From: Chloroflexaceae bacterium
GTDB lineage: Bacteria > Chloroflexota > Chloroflexia > Chloroflexales > Chloroflexaceae
Assembly: GCA_025057155.1 (NCBI GenBank)
Contig: JANWYD010000001.1
Coordinates: 62,001 to 126,000, forward strand
DNA: 64,000 bases
Direction of reading: 5' to 3'
The notes under the pieces were generated by a model, which saw nothing but the letters and a program-made list of their open reading frames with translations, was not told the origin of the DNA and did not search any database. A program made the position numbers and the translations under genes. This document shows positions 31,250-38,927 of the stretch, piece by piece. The first letter of the stretch is position 1, and each line of letters begins with the position of its first letter.

Positions 31250-31840
31250 CTACGCGGTTTCGGGAATAATCAACCCATACGCTCCATCGCGGCGACGGTA
31301 GAGCACGCAGATACGCATGGTCTCAGCGTCCTGGAAGACGAAGAAGTTATGGCCGAGCAGTTCCATCTGCTCAATCGCATCCTCGGTGAACATCGGACGC
31401 AGCTTAAACTGCTTGGTGCGGATCACCGCCGGGGCCGGCGGTTCCTCGGTTGGAGCCGCCTCCGGTTCGGCTACGGCCACCAGGGGTTCGGCCTCGACCT
31501 GTGGCTCGACTGGCTCAACAGGCCGGCGTGATCGGCCACGGCGCCAGTATTTCTCTTTGTAGCGCGTGATCTGCCGCTGGAGCACTTCCTGCACCGCATC
31601 AACCGCGCTGTACAGGTCGGGCGCCTCCTCTTCGGCGCGGAGATAGACGCCATGCTCGCCGACCAGCGTGACCTGTACCCGGTGCACCTCGCCGGCGTTT
31701 CGATGCATTTCTGTGTGGACCTCGACGGTAGCGCTGGTGATCCCGTCCATGTAGCGCGCGAGCTTGCTCAGTTTCTCGTCAATGTGCTGGCGTTGGCGCT
31801 CGGTGATCTTACCATTGCGGCTCTTGACGGTCAGTTCCAT
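31250..31840 (-). CDS. hpf: Long-form ribosome hibernation promoting factor
   Basis: 196 residues, ATG preceded by GGAGG. The N-terminal S30AE domain covers residues 1-100 (ELTVKSRNGKITERQRQHIDEKLSKLARY, VQVTLVGEHGVYLRAEEEAPDLYSAVDAVQEVLQRQI). A ~40-residue acidic and Pro-rich linker follows. The C-terminal S30AE_C domain (RTKQFKLRPMFTEDAIEQMELLGHNFFVFQDAETMRI) is the part that dimerises 70S ribosomes in long HPFs. It has its own promoter (32117-32145) and an approximately 270-base leader with strong hairpins, which suggests post-transcriptional control. Confidence 0.95.
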   Translation of the reverse strand: MELTVKSRNGKITERQRQHIDEKLSKLARYMDGITSATVEVHTEMHRNAGEVHRVQVTLVGEHGVYLRAEEEAPDLYSAVDAVQEVLQRQITRYKEKYWRRGRSRRPVEPVEPQVEAEPLVAVAEPEAAPTEEPPAPAVIRTKQFKLRPMFTEDAIEQMELLGHNFFVFQDAETMRICVLYRRRDGAYGLIIPETA

Positions 31841-31868
31841 CGTGGTCCTCCATCAATTCCGTGTTCAG

Positions 31869-31938
31869 GGGCGCGACCGCGCCCGTGCCGTTCGATCAAA
31901 CGCCAAAGCCCTCAGGCGCATGAAGGCCGAGGGCTTTG
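31869..31938 (-). promoter_or_regulatory. Structured leader of hpf
   Basis: Two stems lie in the 5' leader: CAAAGCCCTC paired with GAGGGCTTTG (31904-31913 with 31929-31938), and GGGCGC-GACC-GCGCCC (31869-31884) about 20 bases before the ribosome site. No known riboswitch class is recognised. Confidence 0.5.
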
Positions 31939-32116
31939 ATTACAGTTAGTAGTTCGCGCGGATTTCAGGGATAGCGCGGTTTAGCTCCATCGCTTGCCAC
32001 TTCCTGTCGCAGCGCAATACCACGTCGTGTTACGCTGTGCCGCATCTGGCGCCCAGGCCGGCGCCGGCGATGGCCACCGGGTGGCGGGCTCGAAGATCAG
32101 GTGCTTCTTCCCGCAG

Positions 32117-32145
32117 ATTGTACTACGCCAGACGTGACGATTCAA
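32117..32145 (-). promoter_or_regulatory. Sigma-70-type promoter of hpf
   Basis: TTGAAT (32145-32140), 17 bases, TACAAT (32122-32117) on the minus strand. It implies a leader of about 270 bases. Confidence 0.75.
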
Positions 32146-32175
32146 GAGTGAAACGGTAATGCTCTCTTAACACAG

Positions 32176-32330
32176 CGGGGCGGGCCGCTCGCCCGCCCCG
32201 GAGGATGCGTAGAGGATCTGTGGCAGCGCGCACCTCCGACACGCGGCAAGGGGGAATGCTACGATGTCTGGTGCAATGTCGTTGCGTGCCGGCCCCGACG
32301 CGGTGCTCGCTGCCACAGATCTTCCCCCTT
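32176..32330 (-). ncRNA. Candidate small structured RNA gene
   Basis: The segment lies in a 560-bp spacer (31841-32400). A 14-bp perfect stem joins 32215-32228 with 32308-32321, and after one mismatch a further 5 bp pair (32230-32234 with 32302-32306). A shorter inner CGGCA/TGCCG pairing is possible. AAGGGGGAA inside (32248-32256) is also complementary to TTCCCCCTT at 32322-32330, so an alternative fold exists. A -10-like TACAGT sits at 32346-32341, and a 10-bp GC hairpin (32176-32185 with 32191-32200) lies on the other side like a terminator. No match to SRP RNA, tmRNA or RNase P RNA was recognised; strand is inferred from the -10 and hairpin order. Confidence 0.4.
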
Positions 32331-32400
32331 GGCGTAAGCAACTGTATCACGCGCCGATGAAAAGGCTCTGAAAAGGGGGTTGCTTTAGATGAGGGAAGCG

Positions 32401-33681
32401 TTAAACTTTATGCAACCTCTGGCCCGCGAGATCGAAGTAGAATGCCCGCGCGCGCGCGTAGGCGGCGTCCCAGGTGTACATGCGCAGCACTTTGGCGCGG
32501 CCCGCGGCGCCCAGCGCTCGCGCCGCGTCCCGGTCGCGGATCAGGCGGGCGATGGCGGCGGCGAGCGCGGTGACGTCGCCAAAGGGCACCAGCAGTCCAT
32601 TGACGCCGTCGTCAATGACCGCGGGCACGCCGCCGGCGCGCGCGCCGATCACCGGCGCCTCATAGCACCACGCTTCCAGATAGGCGATCCCGAAGCTGTC
32701 GGTGCGCGAGGGTTGCGCGTATACGTCGGCGGCGGCCAGGGCGTCGCGCCGCACCGCGTCGCTCACATACCCCAGGACGCGCGTGCGAGCGCGCTCGGCG
32801 GCGGGCAGCCTGCGGTAATAGTCCTCGAAGTGGCTCAAGAGCGGCCCGCACTGCACCCAGGTGATGTCATGACCGGCGGCCCACAGCCGCCGCAGGGCCT
32901 CCAGCACGTGGAGCGTGCCCTTGTCAAAGGCTGCCGCGCCAAGGCTCAGCACCATCGGCCCGGTAATCGCGTGGGTCGCTCGGAACCGCGCTCCATCGCC
33001 GCCGGCCACCTCCGCCGGATCGACTCCCGCCCCTACCACCCGCACTCGCTCCGCCGCGACGCCCTGGCGCACGAGGAAGTCGCGCTCCAGGTCGGTCATC
33101 GTCGCCACGCCGTCGCTCGCGCGCAGCAGGGCCATCTGGTGCGGCATGCTGTAGTAGCGCACGATCTGTCGGTTTTCCGGCTCGCCGAGGTGCACAAAGG
33201 GCGTGCAGAGATGGGGAATGCCCCGCTGGCGCGCCCAGCGCGCCACCGGCACAATTGCGAAATCCAGGGTAATGTTGGTGGTATGCACCAGGGCCACATC
33301 CATCAGGTCGGGGGCGCTGGCCAGGTAGCGTTCCATATCCGGCAGCCGGGGGGTCAGCGTGGCCATGCGTTGCAACAGCGGGACCGCAGGGCGGCCGAGC
33401 CGCCCGATCTCCACCATCAGCCGGCGCAGCGCCGGGTAGACCAGCGGCGGTCCCGGCAGGCGCTGCACCGGGAAGCGCAGCACGCGCACCCCGTTATGCT
33501 CGGCTTCGCGTTCGGCAAGCGAGGCTTTCCCGGCGGCCCAGAAGTGCTCCAGATCCAGCGCGTCGGTGCTGAGCACCGTCACGCGGTGCCCCTCGCGCGC
33601 CAGCCGCTCGCCGATCTCGATGAAGTAGCGCGAAGCCCCCGAGGCCCGGTTGTAGAGTTGATTGATGTGCAGGAAGTGCAT
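32401..33681 (-). CDS. GT4-family glycosyltransferase
   Basis: 426 residues from ATG 33681. The N-terminal Rossmann half begins MHFLHINQLYNRASGASRYFIEIGERLAREGHRVTVLST, a retaining GT-B start with an Asn/Gly-rich donor loop. The C-terminal half has VVGAGVDPAEV, MVLSLGAAAFDKGTLHVLEALRRL, VYAQPSRTDSFGIAYLEAWCYEAPVIGARAGGVPAVIDDGVNGLLVPFGD, which includes the E-X7-E pattern of GT4. It probably builds a cell-surface glycan or glycolipid. The sugar is not predictable. The gene stands alone, following the YyaL-like gene by about 60 bases on the same strand, so they may share a transcript. Confidence 0.88.
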   Translation of the reverse strand: MHFLHINQLYNRASGASRYFIEIGERLAREGHRVTVLSTDALDLEHFWAAGKASLAEREAEHNGVRVLRFPVQRLPGPPLVYPALRRLMVEIGRLGRPAVPLLQRMATLTPRLPDMERYLASAPDLMDVALVHTTNITLDFAIVPVARWARQRGIPHLCTPFVHLGEPENRQIVRYYSMPHQMALLRASDGVATMTDLERDFLVRQGVAAERVRVVGAGVDPAEVAGGDGARFRATHAITGPMVLSLGAAAFDKGTLHVLEALRRLWAAGHDITWVQCGPLLSHFEDYYRRLPAAERARTRVLGYVSDAVRRDALAAADVYAQPSRTDSFGIAYLEAWCYEAPVIGARAGGVPAVIDDGVNGLLVPFGDVTALAAAIARLIRDRDAARALGAAGRAKVLRMYTWDAAYARARAFYFDLAGQRLHKV

Positions 33682-33741
33682 TGATGCGCCGCCAGCAGGT
33701 GGCATGTGGCGTGCAGGGCGGGAGAGCAGCGTAGTCGGCCA

Positions 33742-35862
33742 TCAGCGCAGTTGTTCGGCGAGCGCCTCTGGCGTTTGAACCGGAAGCTGGCACACGAAGC
33801 CTGCGCAGACGTAGGCGGTCGCCGCGCCGCCAATAGCCTCGCGCCCGGCCAGCAGCGGCGTCAGGGTCGCGGCATCGCTGTCGCCCGGGCGGATGCGCGC
33901 CACCACGATGTGAGGGCGATAGGCCCCTAGCGCCACGTTCAGCAGCGCCCGTGTATCCTCGGCTTCGGGCGCGCCGGCAATGACAACTTCTTTGACTGGC
34001 GCGGCGGCCAGGTCAGCCGCACAGAGCCAGCGTCCGAAGCCAGCGGGGAAGCGGGCCAGCATCCCCGCCTGCCCGGCGATCAGCGCCTCGGCTCGCTGGC
34101 GGTAGTCGTCGCGTCCGCGCAGGGCCGCCAGGCGCAGCAGCACCTCCGCGGCCACCGAGTTGCCGGATGGCGTAGCGTTGTCGCCGACGTCGCGCGGCCG
34201 CACCACCAGGGTCTCGTGGTCGCGCGCCGTATCGTAGAAGCCAGCGATGGTCTCATCCCAGAACAGATCGATCATGGCATCGGCGAGGGCGAAACTCTCG
34301 GCGAGCCAGCGGGCGTCGCCGTCGGCGGCATGGAGGGCCAGCAGGCCATCAATCAGCAGCGCATAATCCTCAAGGAAGGCCGGGGGACCGCCGCGGCCAT
34401 CCTTCCACGAACGCAGCAGGCGTCCGTCGTCGCGGCGCAGATACGTGAGCAGAAAGTCGGCGCAGGCTCGGGCGATCTCCAGATACTCGTCGGAAGCGAG
34501 GGGGATAGCGGCTTCGGCAAAGGCCCGCAGCGCCATGCCGTTCCAACTGGTGATAATCTTTTCATCGCGGAAGGGGCGCGGGCGCCGCGCGCGGGCCGCG
34601 AGGAGCCGTTTCCGGCCTTCCTGCGCCACCTGCTCCAGTCGCTCAGGGGTCGCCCCCGTTACCCGGGCCACTTCGGCTGGCTCGCGGGGCAGATTGAGAA
34701 TGTTCCGGCCCTCGAAGTTCCCCGCGCGGCTGATGTCGTACAGGTGGCAGAACAGGGCCGCGTCTTCGCCCAGATGCTCGCGTACCTCATCGGGCGTCCA
34801 GACATAGAACGCGCCCTCCTCGGCGTGGGGCGCGCCGGGATAGGGCAGGCTGTCGGCGTCCTCGCTGCTAAAGAAGCCGCCCTGGGGATGGCGCAGATCG
34901 CGCGTCATATATGCCAGCGTTTCGATGGCGATCTGGCGATACAGGGGCGTCCCGGTCACCTGAAAGGCTCCCAGGTAAATGCGGGCGAGCAGGGCGTTGT
35001 CGTAGAGCATCTTCTCGAAGTGTGGCACGAGCCAGCGGGCATCAACACTGTAGCGATGGAAGCCGCCGCCGAGCTGGTCGTAGATTCCGCCCCGCGCCAT
35101 CTTGTGCAAGGTCAGTTCGAGCATCGGCAGAGCGCCGGGCGCTCCGCGCAGGTGCGCGCGCAGCAGAGCTTCGAGCGCGTTCGCCTGAGGAAACTTGGGC
35201 GCTCCGCCAAACCCGCCCGCCTGATGATCAAACTGGCGGCTGAGCACGGCCACGGCCTCGTGCAGCAGCGCGCCGCCATCGGGCAGACTGGCCCCGTCGG
35301 AGACGCCGGCGCTGGCGAGGCGCTGGATATGGTTCACTAGATCCGCGCCTGAGGCTGCCAGTTCGTCGCGGCGGGTGCGGTAGACTTCGGCCACGCGCTG
35401 GAGCACCTGTTTCCAGCTCGACGCGCGGTAGCGAGCGGCCTTCTCGTCGGGCGGAAAGTAGGTGCCGCCGAAGAAGGGCGTGCCATCCGGCAAACAGAAG
35501 ACGTTCAGCGGCCAGCCGCCCTGGCCCGTCATCGCCTGCACCGCGGTCATGTACAGGCTGTCGAGATCGGGCCGCTCTTCGCGGTCAACCTTGATATTAA
35601 CGAACAGCGCGTTCTGAATGGCGGCAGTCGCCTCGTCGTCGAAGCTCTCATCGGCCATAACGTGGCACCAGTGGCATGCAGCGTAGCCAATGCTCACCAG
35701 GATGGGCTTATCCTCGCGCCGGGCGCGCTCCAGGGCCTCCTCGCCCCATTCGTGCCAGTCTACCGGATTATGGGCATGTTGCAGCAGGTACGGACTGGCG
35801 GCATGGATCAGGCGATTGGTGTACTTCGGATTGCCATGCGCGTCGCGATGTCTGGTATGCAT
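33742..35862 (-). CDS. YyaL/SSP411-type thioredoxin-domain protein (DUF255)
   Basis: 706 residues from ATG 35862 with GAGGGC upstream; the longer frame would run into the region around the tRNA gene. The N-terminal thioredoxin-like domain opens [29 protein letters not shown] and contains [19 protein letters not shown] with a CxxC motif, then [18 protein letters not shown] and [25 protein letters not shown]. The rest resembles an alpha/alpha toroid (six-hairpin glycosidase-like): [36 protein letters not shown]. Human relatives are SPATA20. Activity is unsettled; a redox or sugar-modifying role is proposed for the family. Confidence 0.93.
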   Translation of the reverse strand: MHTRHRDAHGNPKYTNRLIHAASPYLLQHAHNPVDWHEWGEEALERARREDKPILVSIGYAACHWCHVMADESFDDEATAAIQNALFVNIKVDREERPDLDSLYMTAVQAMTGQGGWPLNVFCLPDGTPFFGGTYFPPDEKAARYRASSWKQVLQRVAEVYRTRRDELAASGADLVNHIQRLASAGVSDGASLPDGGALLHEAVAVLSRQFDHQAGGFGGAPKFPQANALEALLRAHLRGAPGALPMLELTLHKMARGGIYDQLGGGFHRYSVDARWLVPHFEKMLYDNALLARIYLGAFQVTGTPLYRQIAIETLAYMTRDLRHPQGGFFSSEDADSLPYPGAPHAEEGAFYVWTPDEVREHLGEDAALFCHLYDISRAGNFEGRNILNLPREPAEVARVTGATPERLEQVAQEGRKRLLAARARRPRPFRDEKIITSWNGMALRAFAEAAIPLASDEYLEIARACADFLLTYLRRDDGRLLRSWKDGRGGPPAFLEDYALLIDGLLALHAADGDARWLAESFALADAMIDLFWDETIAGFYDTARDHETLVVRPRDVGDNATPSGNSVAAEVLLRLAALRGRDDYRQRAEALIAGQAGMLARFPAGFGRWLCAADLAAAPVKEVVIAGAPEAEDTRALLNVALGAYRPHIVVARIRPGDSDAATLTPLLAGREAIGGAATAYVCAGFVCQLPVQTPEALAEQLR

Positions 35863-35937
35863 TGGCTTGCCCTCAACAACAGAGCCGTCGCGCTGCAACG
35901 GCTGCGGCGCAACGGCCCTGTGAAATGCGGTGCACAC

Positions 35938-36013
35938 TGGAGCGGGCGACGAGACTCGAACTCGCGACCTCAACCTTGGGAGGGTAGCGCTCTACCAACT
36001 GAGCTACGCCCGC
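35938..36013 (-). tRNA. tRNA-Gly (anticodon CCC)
   Basis: A 76-nt cloverleaf reads GCGGGCG (acceptor) at 36013-36007, D arm TAGCTCAGTTGGTAGAGC, anticodon loop CTCCCAA with anticodon CCC, T arm GCGAGTTCGAGTCTCG, and acceptor CGCCCGC with discriminator T. CCA is encoded (35940-35938). A gap of about 75 bases separates it from the YyaL-like start. Confidence 0.97.
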
Positions 36014-36054
36014 GCTGCGGCCATGAGTATAGCATGCAGCATCATGCCTGTCAA

Positions 36055-36738
36055 CTACGGTACGAGCCGGTAGCCAACGCCCCACTCAGTGGTCAGTATC
36101 TTGGGGTTGCGCGGATCCTCTTCGATCTTGCGCCGCAGGTGCCAGATATAGACCTTGAGGTAATCGTTGTTATCTTTGGTATACTCCTGGCCCCAGACGG
36201 CCCGCAGCAACATCTCGTGCCCGACGACCTCGCCCACCTTCTCGGCAAGCACAATCAGCAGCTTGTACTCAATCGGCGTCAGATCCACCAGGTGGCCACG
36301 CACCCACACCTCGCGCTTCTGCTGATCGATGCTGATCTGGCCGCCGCCAGCGCTGAGAGGCCGGTTGGCGGGCGGCACGCGACGCAGCAAGGCACGGATC
36401 CGCGCCGCGAGTTCTTCCATATTAAAGGGTTTGGTCAGGTAATCATCGGCGCCCCGATCCAGACCGGTGATCACATCTTCGCTCTGCGTCTTGGCCGTAA
36501 GCATAAGGATGGGCACCTGTGAGAATTCGCGCACCTTGACGCAGGCTTCCAGGCCATCCATCTCAGGCATCATCACGTCGAGGATGACCATATCAGGCCG
36601 ATGTTCACGGACCATCTGTACGCACTCTACACCATTCGAGGCCTGTATGACAGCGTATCCCTCGTGCTCCAGATTAATGCGAATCAGCTCGCGGAGGCCG
36701 TCATCATCATCAACTACAAGAATGGTGCGCTGCTCCAT
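36055..36738 (-). CDS. OmpR/PhoB-type response regulator
   Basis: 227 residues from ATG 36738, which has GAGGCG upstream; ATG 36753 is also possible and directly follows the stop of the upstream gene (TAAATG). The receiver domain has acidic pocket DDDD at residues 10-13, phosphoacceptor Asp54 in MVILDVMMPEMDG, Thr in ILMLTAKTQ and Lys in YLTKPFNMEEL. The C-terminal winged helix shows VDLTPIEYKLLIVLAEKVGEVVGHEMLLRAVWG, ending DYLKVYIWHLRRKIEEDPRNPKILTTEWGVGYRL. No kinase gene is adjacent. It is immediately downstream of the J-like/TlpA gene and may be co-transcribed with it. Confidence 0.94.
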   Translation of the reverse strand: MEQRTILVVDDDDGLRELIRINLEHEGYAVIQASNGVECVQMVREHRPDMVILDVMMPEMDGLEACVKVREFSQVPILMLTAKTQSEDVITGLDRGADDYLTKPFNMEELAARIRALLRRVPPANRPLSAGGGQISIDQQKREVWVRGHLVDLTPIEYKLLIVLAEKVGEVVGHEMLLRAVWGQEYTKDNNDYLKVYIWHLRRKIEEDPRNPKILTTEWGVGYRLVP

Positions 36739-36753
36739 CTGTGCGCCTCGCAT

Positions 36754-37590
36754 TTATGTCGGCGAACGCCCTGCCATTTCGCCGCGCATTCGGGTAAACG
36801 TGGCCTGCACGTCGGCAAGGGTCAACTCGCCGATGTGCATGTAGCGAATGGCGCCGTCCGGGTCGATGAAGAAACTGGTCGGCAGCGGAAAGACCCGATA
36901 AGCATTGGTAATCGAACCGTCCTCATCCAGGGCGACGGGATAGGTCACGCCGAATTGATTCAAAAACGACTGGATCTGCGCTGTATCGCGGCCTTGCAGT
37001 TTCTCGTCATCCGTCAGATTGACGCCAATGATAACCAGTCCTTCGCTGCCGAGCTGTTCGTGGGCAGCCTGGAGGGCGGGCAGTTCGCGTTTACACGGCT
37101 CGCACCAGGTGCCCCAGAAGTTTAACAGCACTACCTGGCCGCGATAATCCTCCAGGCGCACCGTTCCGCCAGCAAGCGCCGGGGCCGTGAACGGCGGGGC
37201 GGGCCGGTTCATCTCGCCCATCGCCTGGCCCTGGGGCGAGCCGTTCTGGCCGGTCAGCACCCAGAACAGGGCGATCAGCCCCACGCCCAGCAATGCGCCT
37301 GCAACGGCGAAGAGGCGTTCACGCGGCGTCAACCCGCGCTGCGGCGCCTTTCCGGGCGCCGTGCCGTTCGCCAGACTGCTGTCGTACTGACGACGCCGTT
37401 CCGGGTCGGCCAGAATACGATAAGCCCGCTCGATCTCGGCGCTGCGCTCAGTTGCCACCCGTTGCAGGTGCGGGTCGAGGTCGGCTACCTGTTCCGGGGC
37501 GTAGCGCGCCCGTTGCTCGGCGTAAGCCTGTTCAATAGCCTCCTGGCTCGCGTCGGGTTCAACGCCGAGGAGGGCATAGAGTGTAGCCAT
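36754..37590 (-). CDS. J-like domain/TM/TlpA (CcmG-like) thioredoxin fusion
   Basis: 278 residues. Residues 1-75 resemble a J domain (TLYALLGVEPDASQEAIEQAYAEQRARYAPEQ, then AEIERAYRILADPERRRQYDSSL), but the HPD tripeptide is replaced by APE, so DnaK stimulation is unlikely. One membrane helix covers about residues 92-115 (LFAVAGALLGVGLIALFWVLTG). Residues 135-275 form a TlpA/CcmG thioredoxin fold: GGTVRLEDYRGQVVLLNFWGTWCEPCKRELPALQ with the CEPC active site, then YPVALDEDGSITNAYRVFPLPTSFFIDPDGAIRY including the cis-Pro. The thioredoxin domain should face outside. It lies downstream of the ccm genes, about 230 bases after the J-like/TPR gene, and could supply reductant for apocytochrome c. The ccm link is inferred from location and fold. 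Confidence 0.88.
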   Translation of the reverse strand: MATLYALLGVEPDASQEAIEQAYAEQRARYAPEQVADLDPHLQRVATERSAEIERAYRILADPERRRQYDSSLANGTAPGKAPQRGLTPRERLFAVAGALLGVGLIALFWVLTGQNGSPQGQAMGEMNRPAPPFTAPALAGGTVRLEDYRGQVVLLNFWGTWCEPCKRELPALQAAHEQLGSEGLVIIGVNLTDDEKLQGRDTAQIQSFLNQFGVTYPVALDEDGSITNAYRVFPLPTSFFIDPDGAIRYMHIGELTLADVQATFTRMRGEMAGRSPT

Positions 37591-37614
37591 AGGTGCGTTC
37601 TCTCGGTCGTCCCT

Positions 37615-37620
37615 ATTGTA
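37615..37620 (-). promoter_or_regulatory. Extended -10 element before the J-like/TlpA gene
   Basis: The minus strand reads TGTTACAAT 25 bases upstream of the start codon. The -35 is weak. The gene may therefore have its own promoter besides any read-through from the ccm genes. Confidence 0.4.
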
Positions 37621-37755
37621 ACACAGCTTTTAACTTCTGGAATTAAGAATGGTTAAAACTGAAAGCCGAGGCCTCGCTATGCCTCACCGTCTCGGTGAAC
37701 ACCAGCTATGACGGGCGCGCCTCGGCGAGACAATCGTTTTGCATCCGCCTGTGTC

Positions 37756-37776
37756 GCGCAACCCGGAGGGTTGCGC
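37756..37776. repeat. GCGCAACCC/GGGTTGCGC palindrome
   Basis: A perfect 9-bp inverted repeat around GGA, between the two J-like fusion genes. It could attenuate read-through. Confidence 0.75.
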
Positions 37777-37818
37777 TATACATAACAGGCTACATCTTCC
37801 TACGCCCGTGGCCAGGGA

Positions 37819-38913
37819 CTAGCGCGAATACTCGGCCACTAGCTGGCGAGCCTGCATCACCAGCCCCGGTTCCGCGCCAGGCAGCACAATGAGCTGTTGC
37901 CACTGCTCCAGCGCCTGGGCTACCTGCGGCGGGTCGCTGAAAGCCAGGCAGAGGCCCTTGCTCAGCAGGGCGCGCCCGGCCTGGGGATCGTCGCGCAGGG
38001 CGCGTTCAGCTTCGGCCAGCCCTTCACGCACGTAGCTCTGGTCGTTGGTGTCCTTGCCGTAGAAGCACAGACTCGCCGCCAGGTCCGCCCGCGCCACCGG
38101 GTCGGTCGGCGCCAGTTCGGTCGCTCTGCGGTAGGCGTCGGCGGCCTCCAGCCAGCGCGGCAGCCGTTCGATATAGACGTTCTGCAGGCTCTGGTCGCCG
38201 CTGGCTAGCCGTTCGCGCACGATCACTACGCTGTCGTAGAGCGCATTGCCCAGTTCGATCCAGGCGTTCGGGTTCTCAGGAACTCGTTGGGCTACCTGCC
38301 GTGCGGCGATGATCTGCCCTTCGAACTGGTTGATGATCGCCGTCACGTCAGGTGTGGGCGCCGGAGCGTTTACCGGCCCGCTCGCCCCCCCGGCCTGCAG
38401 CGCGCCGAAGGGGACGGCGGCCGGCGGCAGGCTGTAGACGGTCGTCACCAGGGTGACCAGCACGATGGCGAATACCGACACGGCGACGATCAGCGTCGGG
38501 GCGAGCCAGACGGGGGACGTCCCGCGGTGCGGGGCGCGCCCGCTCCTGCGGGGAGCGCTGGCAGGTCGCAGCGTTGGCTGGGCGTTGAAGCCCGGCGGAC
38601 GTTCCTGCCCGCGGGCCGGGGGCAGAGGGCGATAGTCAAGCTCTTCCTCGCCCGTCGCGGCGCGTTCGTCCGTCCGCGCTGCCTGGCGGGCGGCCAGTTC
38701 CTCGTCGTAGCGCCGCCGTCGCTCCGGATCGCTCAGGACGAGATACGCGCGCTCGATCTCGTCGCGGCGGCGGCGCGCCAGTTCCTGAAGTTCCTCGGCG
38801 CTGCCTTCAAGGCGCGCCGGGTCGTAACGCTCGCGCAGGCGCGCGTAGGCGGCCTGGATCGTTTCATCATCGGCGCGGGGATGCACCTGCAGGGTCTCGT
38901 AGTGGTCTTGCAT
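37819..38913 (-). CDS. J-like domain/TM/TPR-like protein downstream of ccmF
   Basis: 364 residues. Residues 1-72 are J-like (HYETLQVHPRADDETIQAAYARLRERYDPARL, then DEIERAYLVLSDPERRRRYDEEL), but the HPD is replaced by DPA. A Pro/Arg-rich linker follows, then a membrane helix about residues 148-170 (LAPTLIVAVSVFAIVLVTLVTTVY). The outer ~170 residues look like TPR repeats: NPNAWIELGNALYDSVVIV, WLEAADAYRRATELAPTDPVARADLAASLCFYGKD, LAEAERALRDDPQAGRALLSKGLCLAF. In System I cytochrome c maturation, CcmI/CycH uses an extracytoplasmic TPR domain to present apocytochrome. Starting 14 bases after ccmF, this protein is a candidate for that role. Homology to CcmI itself is not claimed. Confidence 0.8.
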   Translation of the reverse strand: MQDHYETLQVHPRADDETIQAAYARLRERYDPARLEGSAEELQELARRRRDEIERAYLVLSDPERRRRYDEELAARQAARTDERAATGEEELDYRPLPPARGQERPPGFNAQPTLRPASAPRRSGRAPHRGTSPVWLAPTLIVAVSVFAIVLVTLVTTVYSLPPAAVPFGALQAGGASGPVNAPAPTPDVTAIINQFEGQIIAARQVAQRVPENPNAWIELGNALYDSVVIVRERLASGDQSLQNVYIERLPRWLEAADAYRRATELAPTDPVARADLAASLCFYGKDTNDQSYVREGLAEAERALRDDPQAGRALLSKGLCLAFSDPPQVAQALEQWQQLIVLPGAEPGLVMQARQLVAEYSR

Positions 38914-38927
38914 AGCTCAAGCACCAT

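Noticed and set aside
32176-32330. Structured spacer considered as SRP RNA or tmRNA
   Set aside because: The conserved SRP tetraloop region and the tmRNA tRNA-like ends and tag frame were not found; it is kept only as an unknown candidate.
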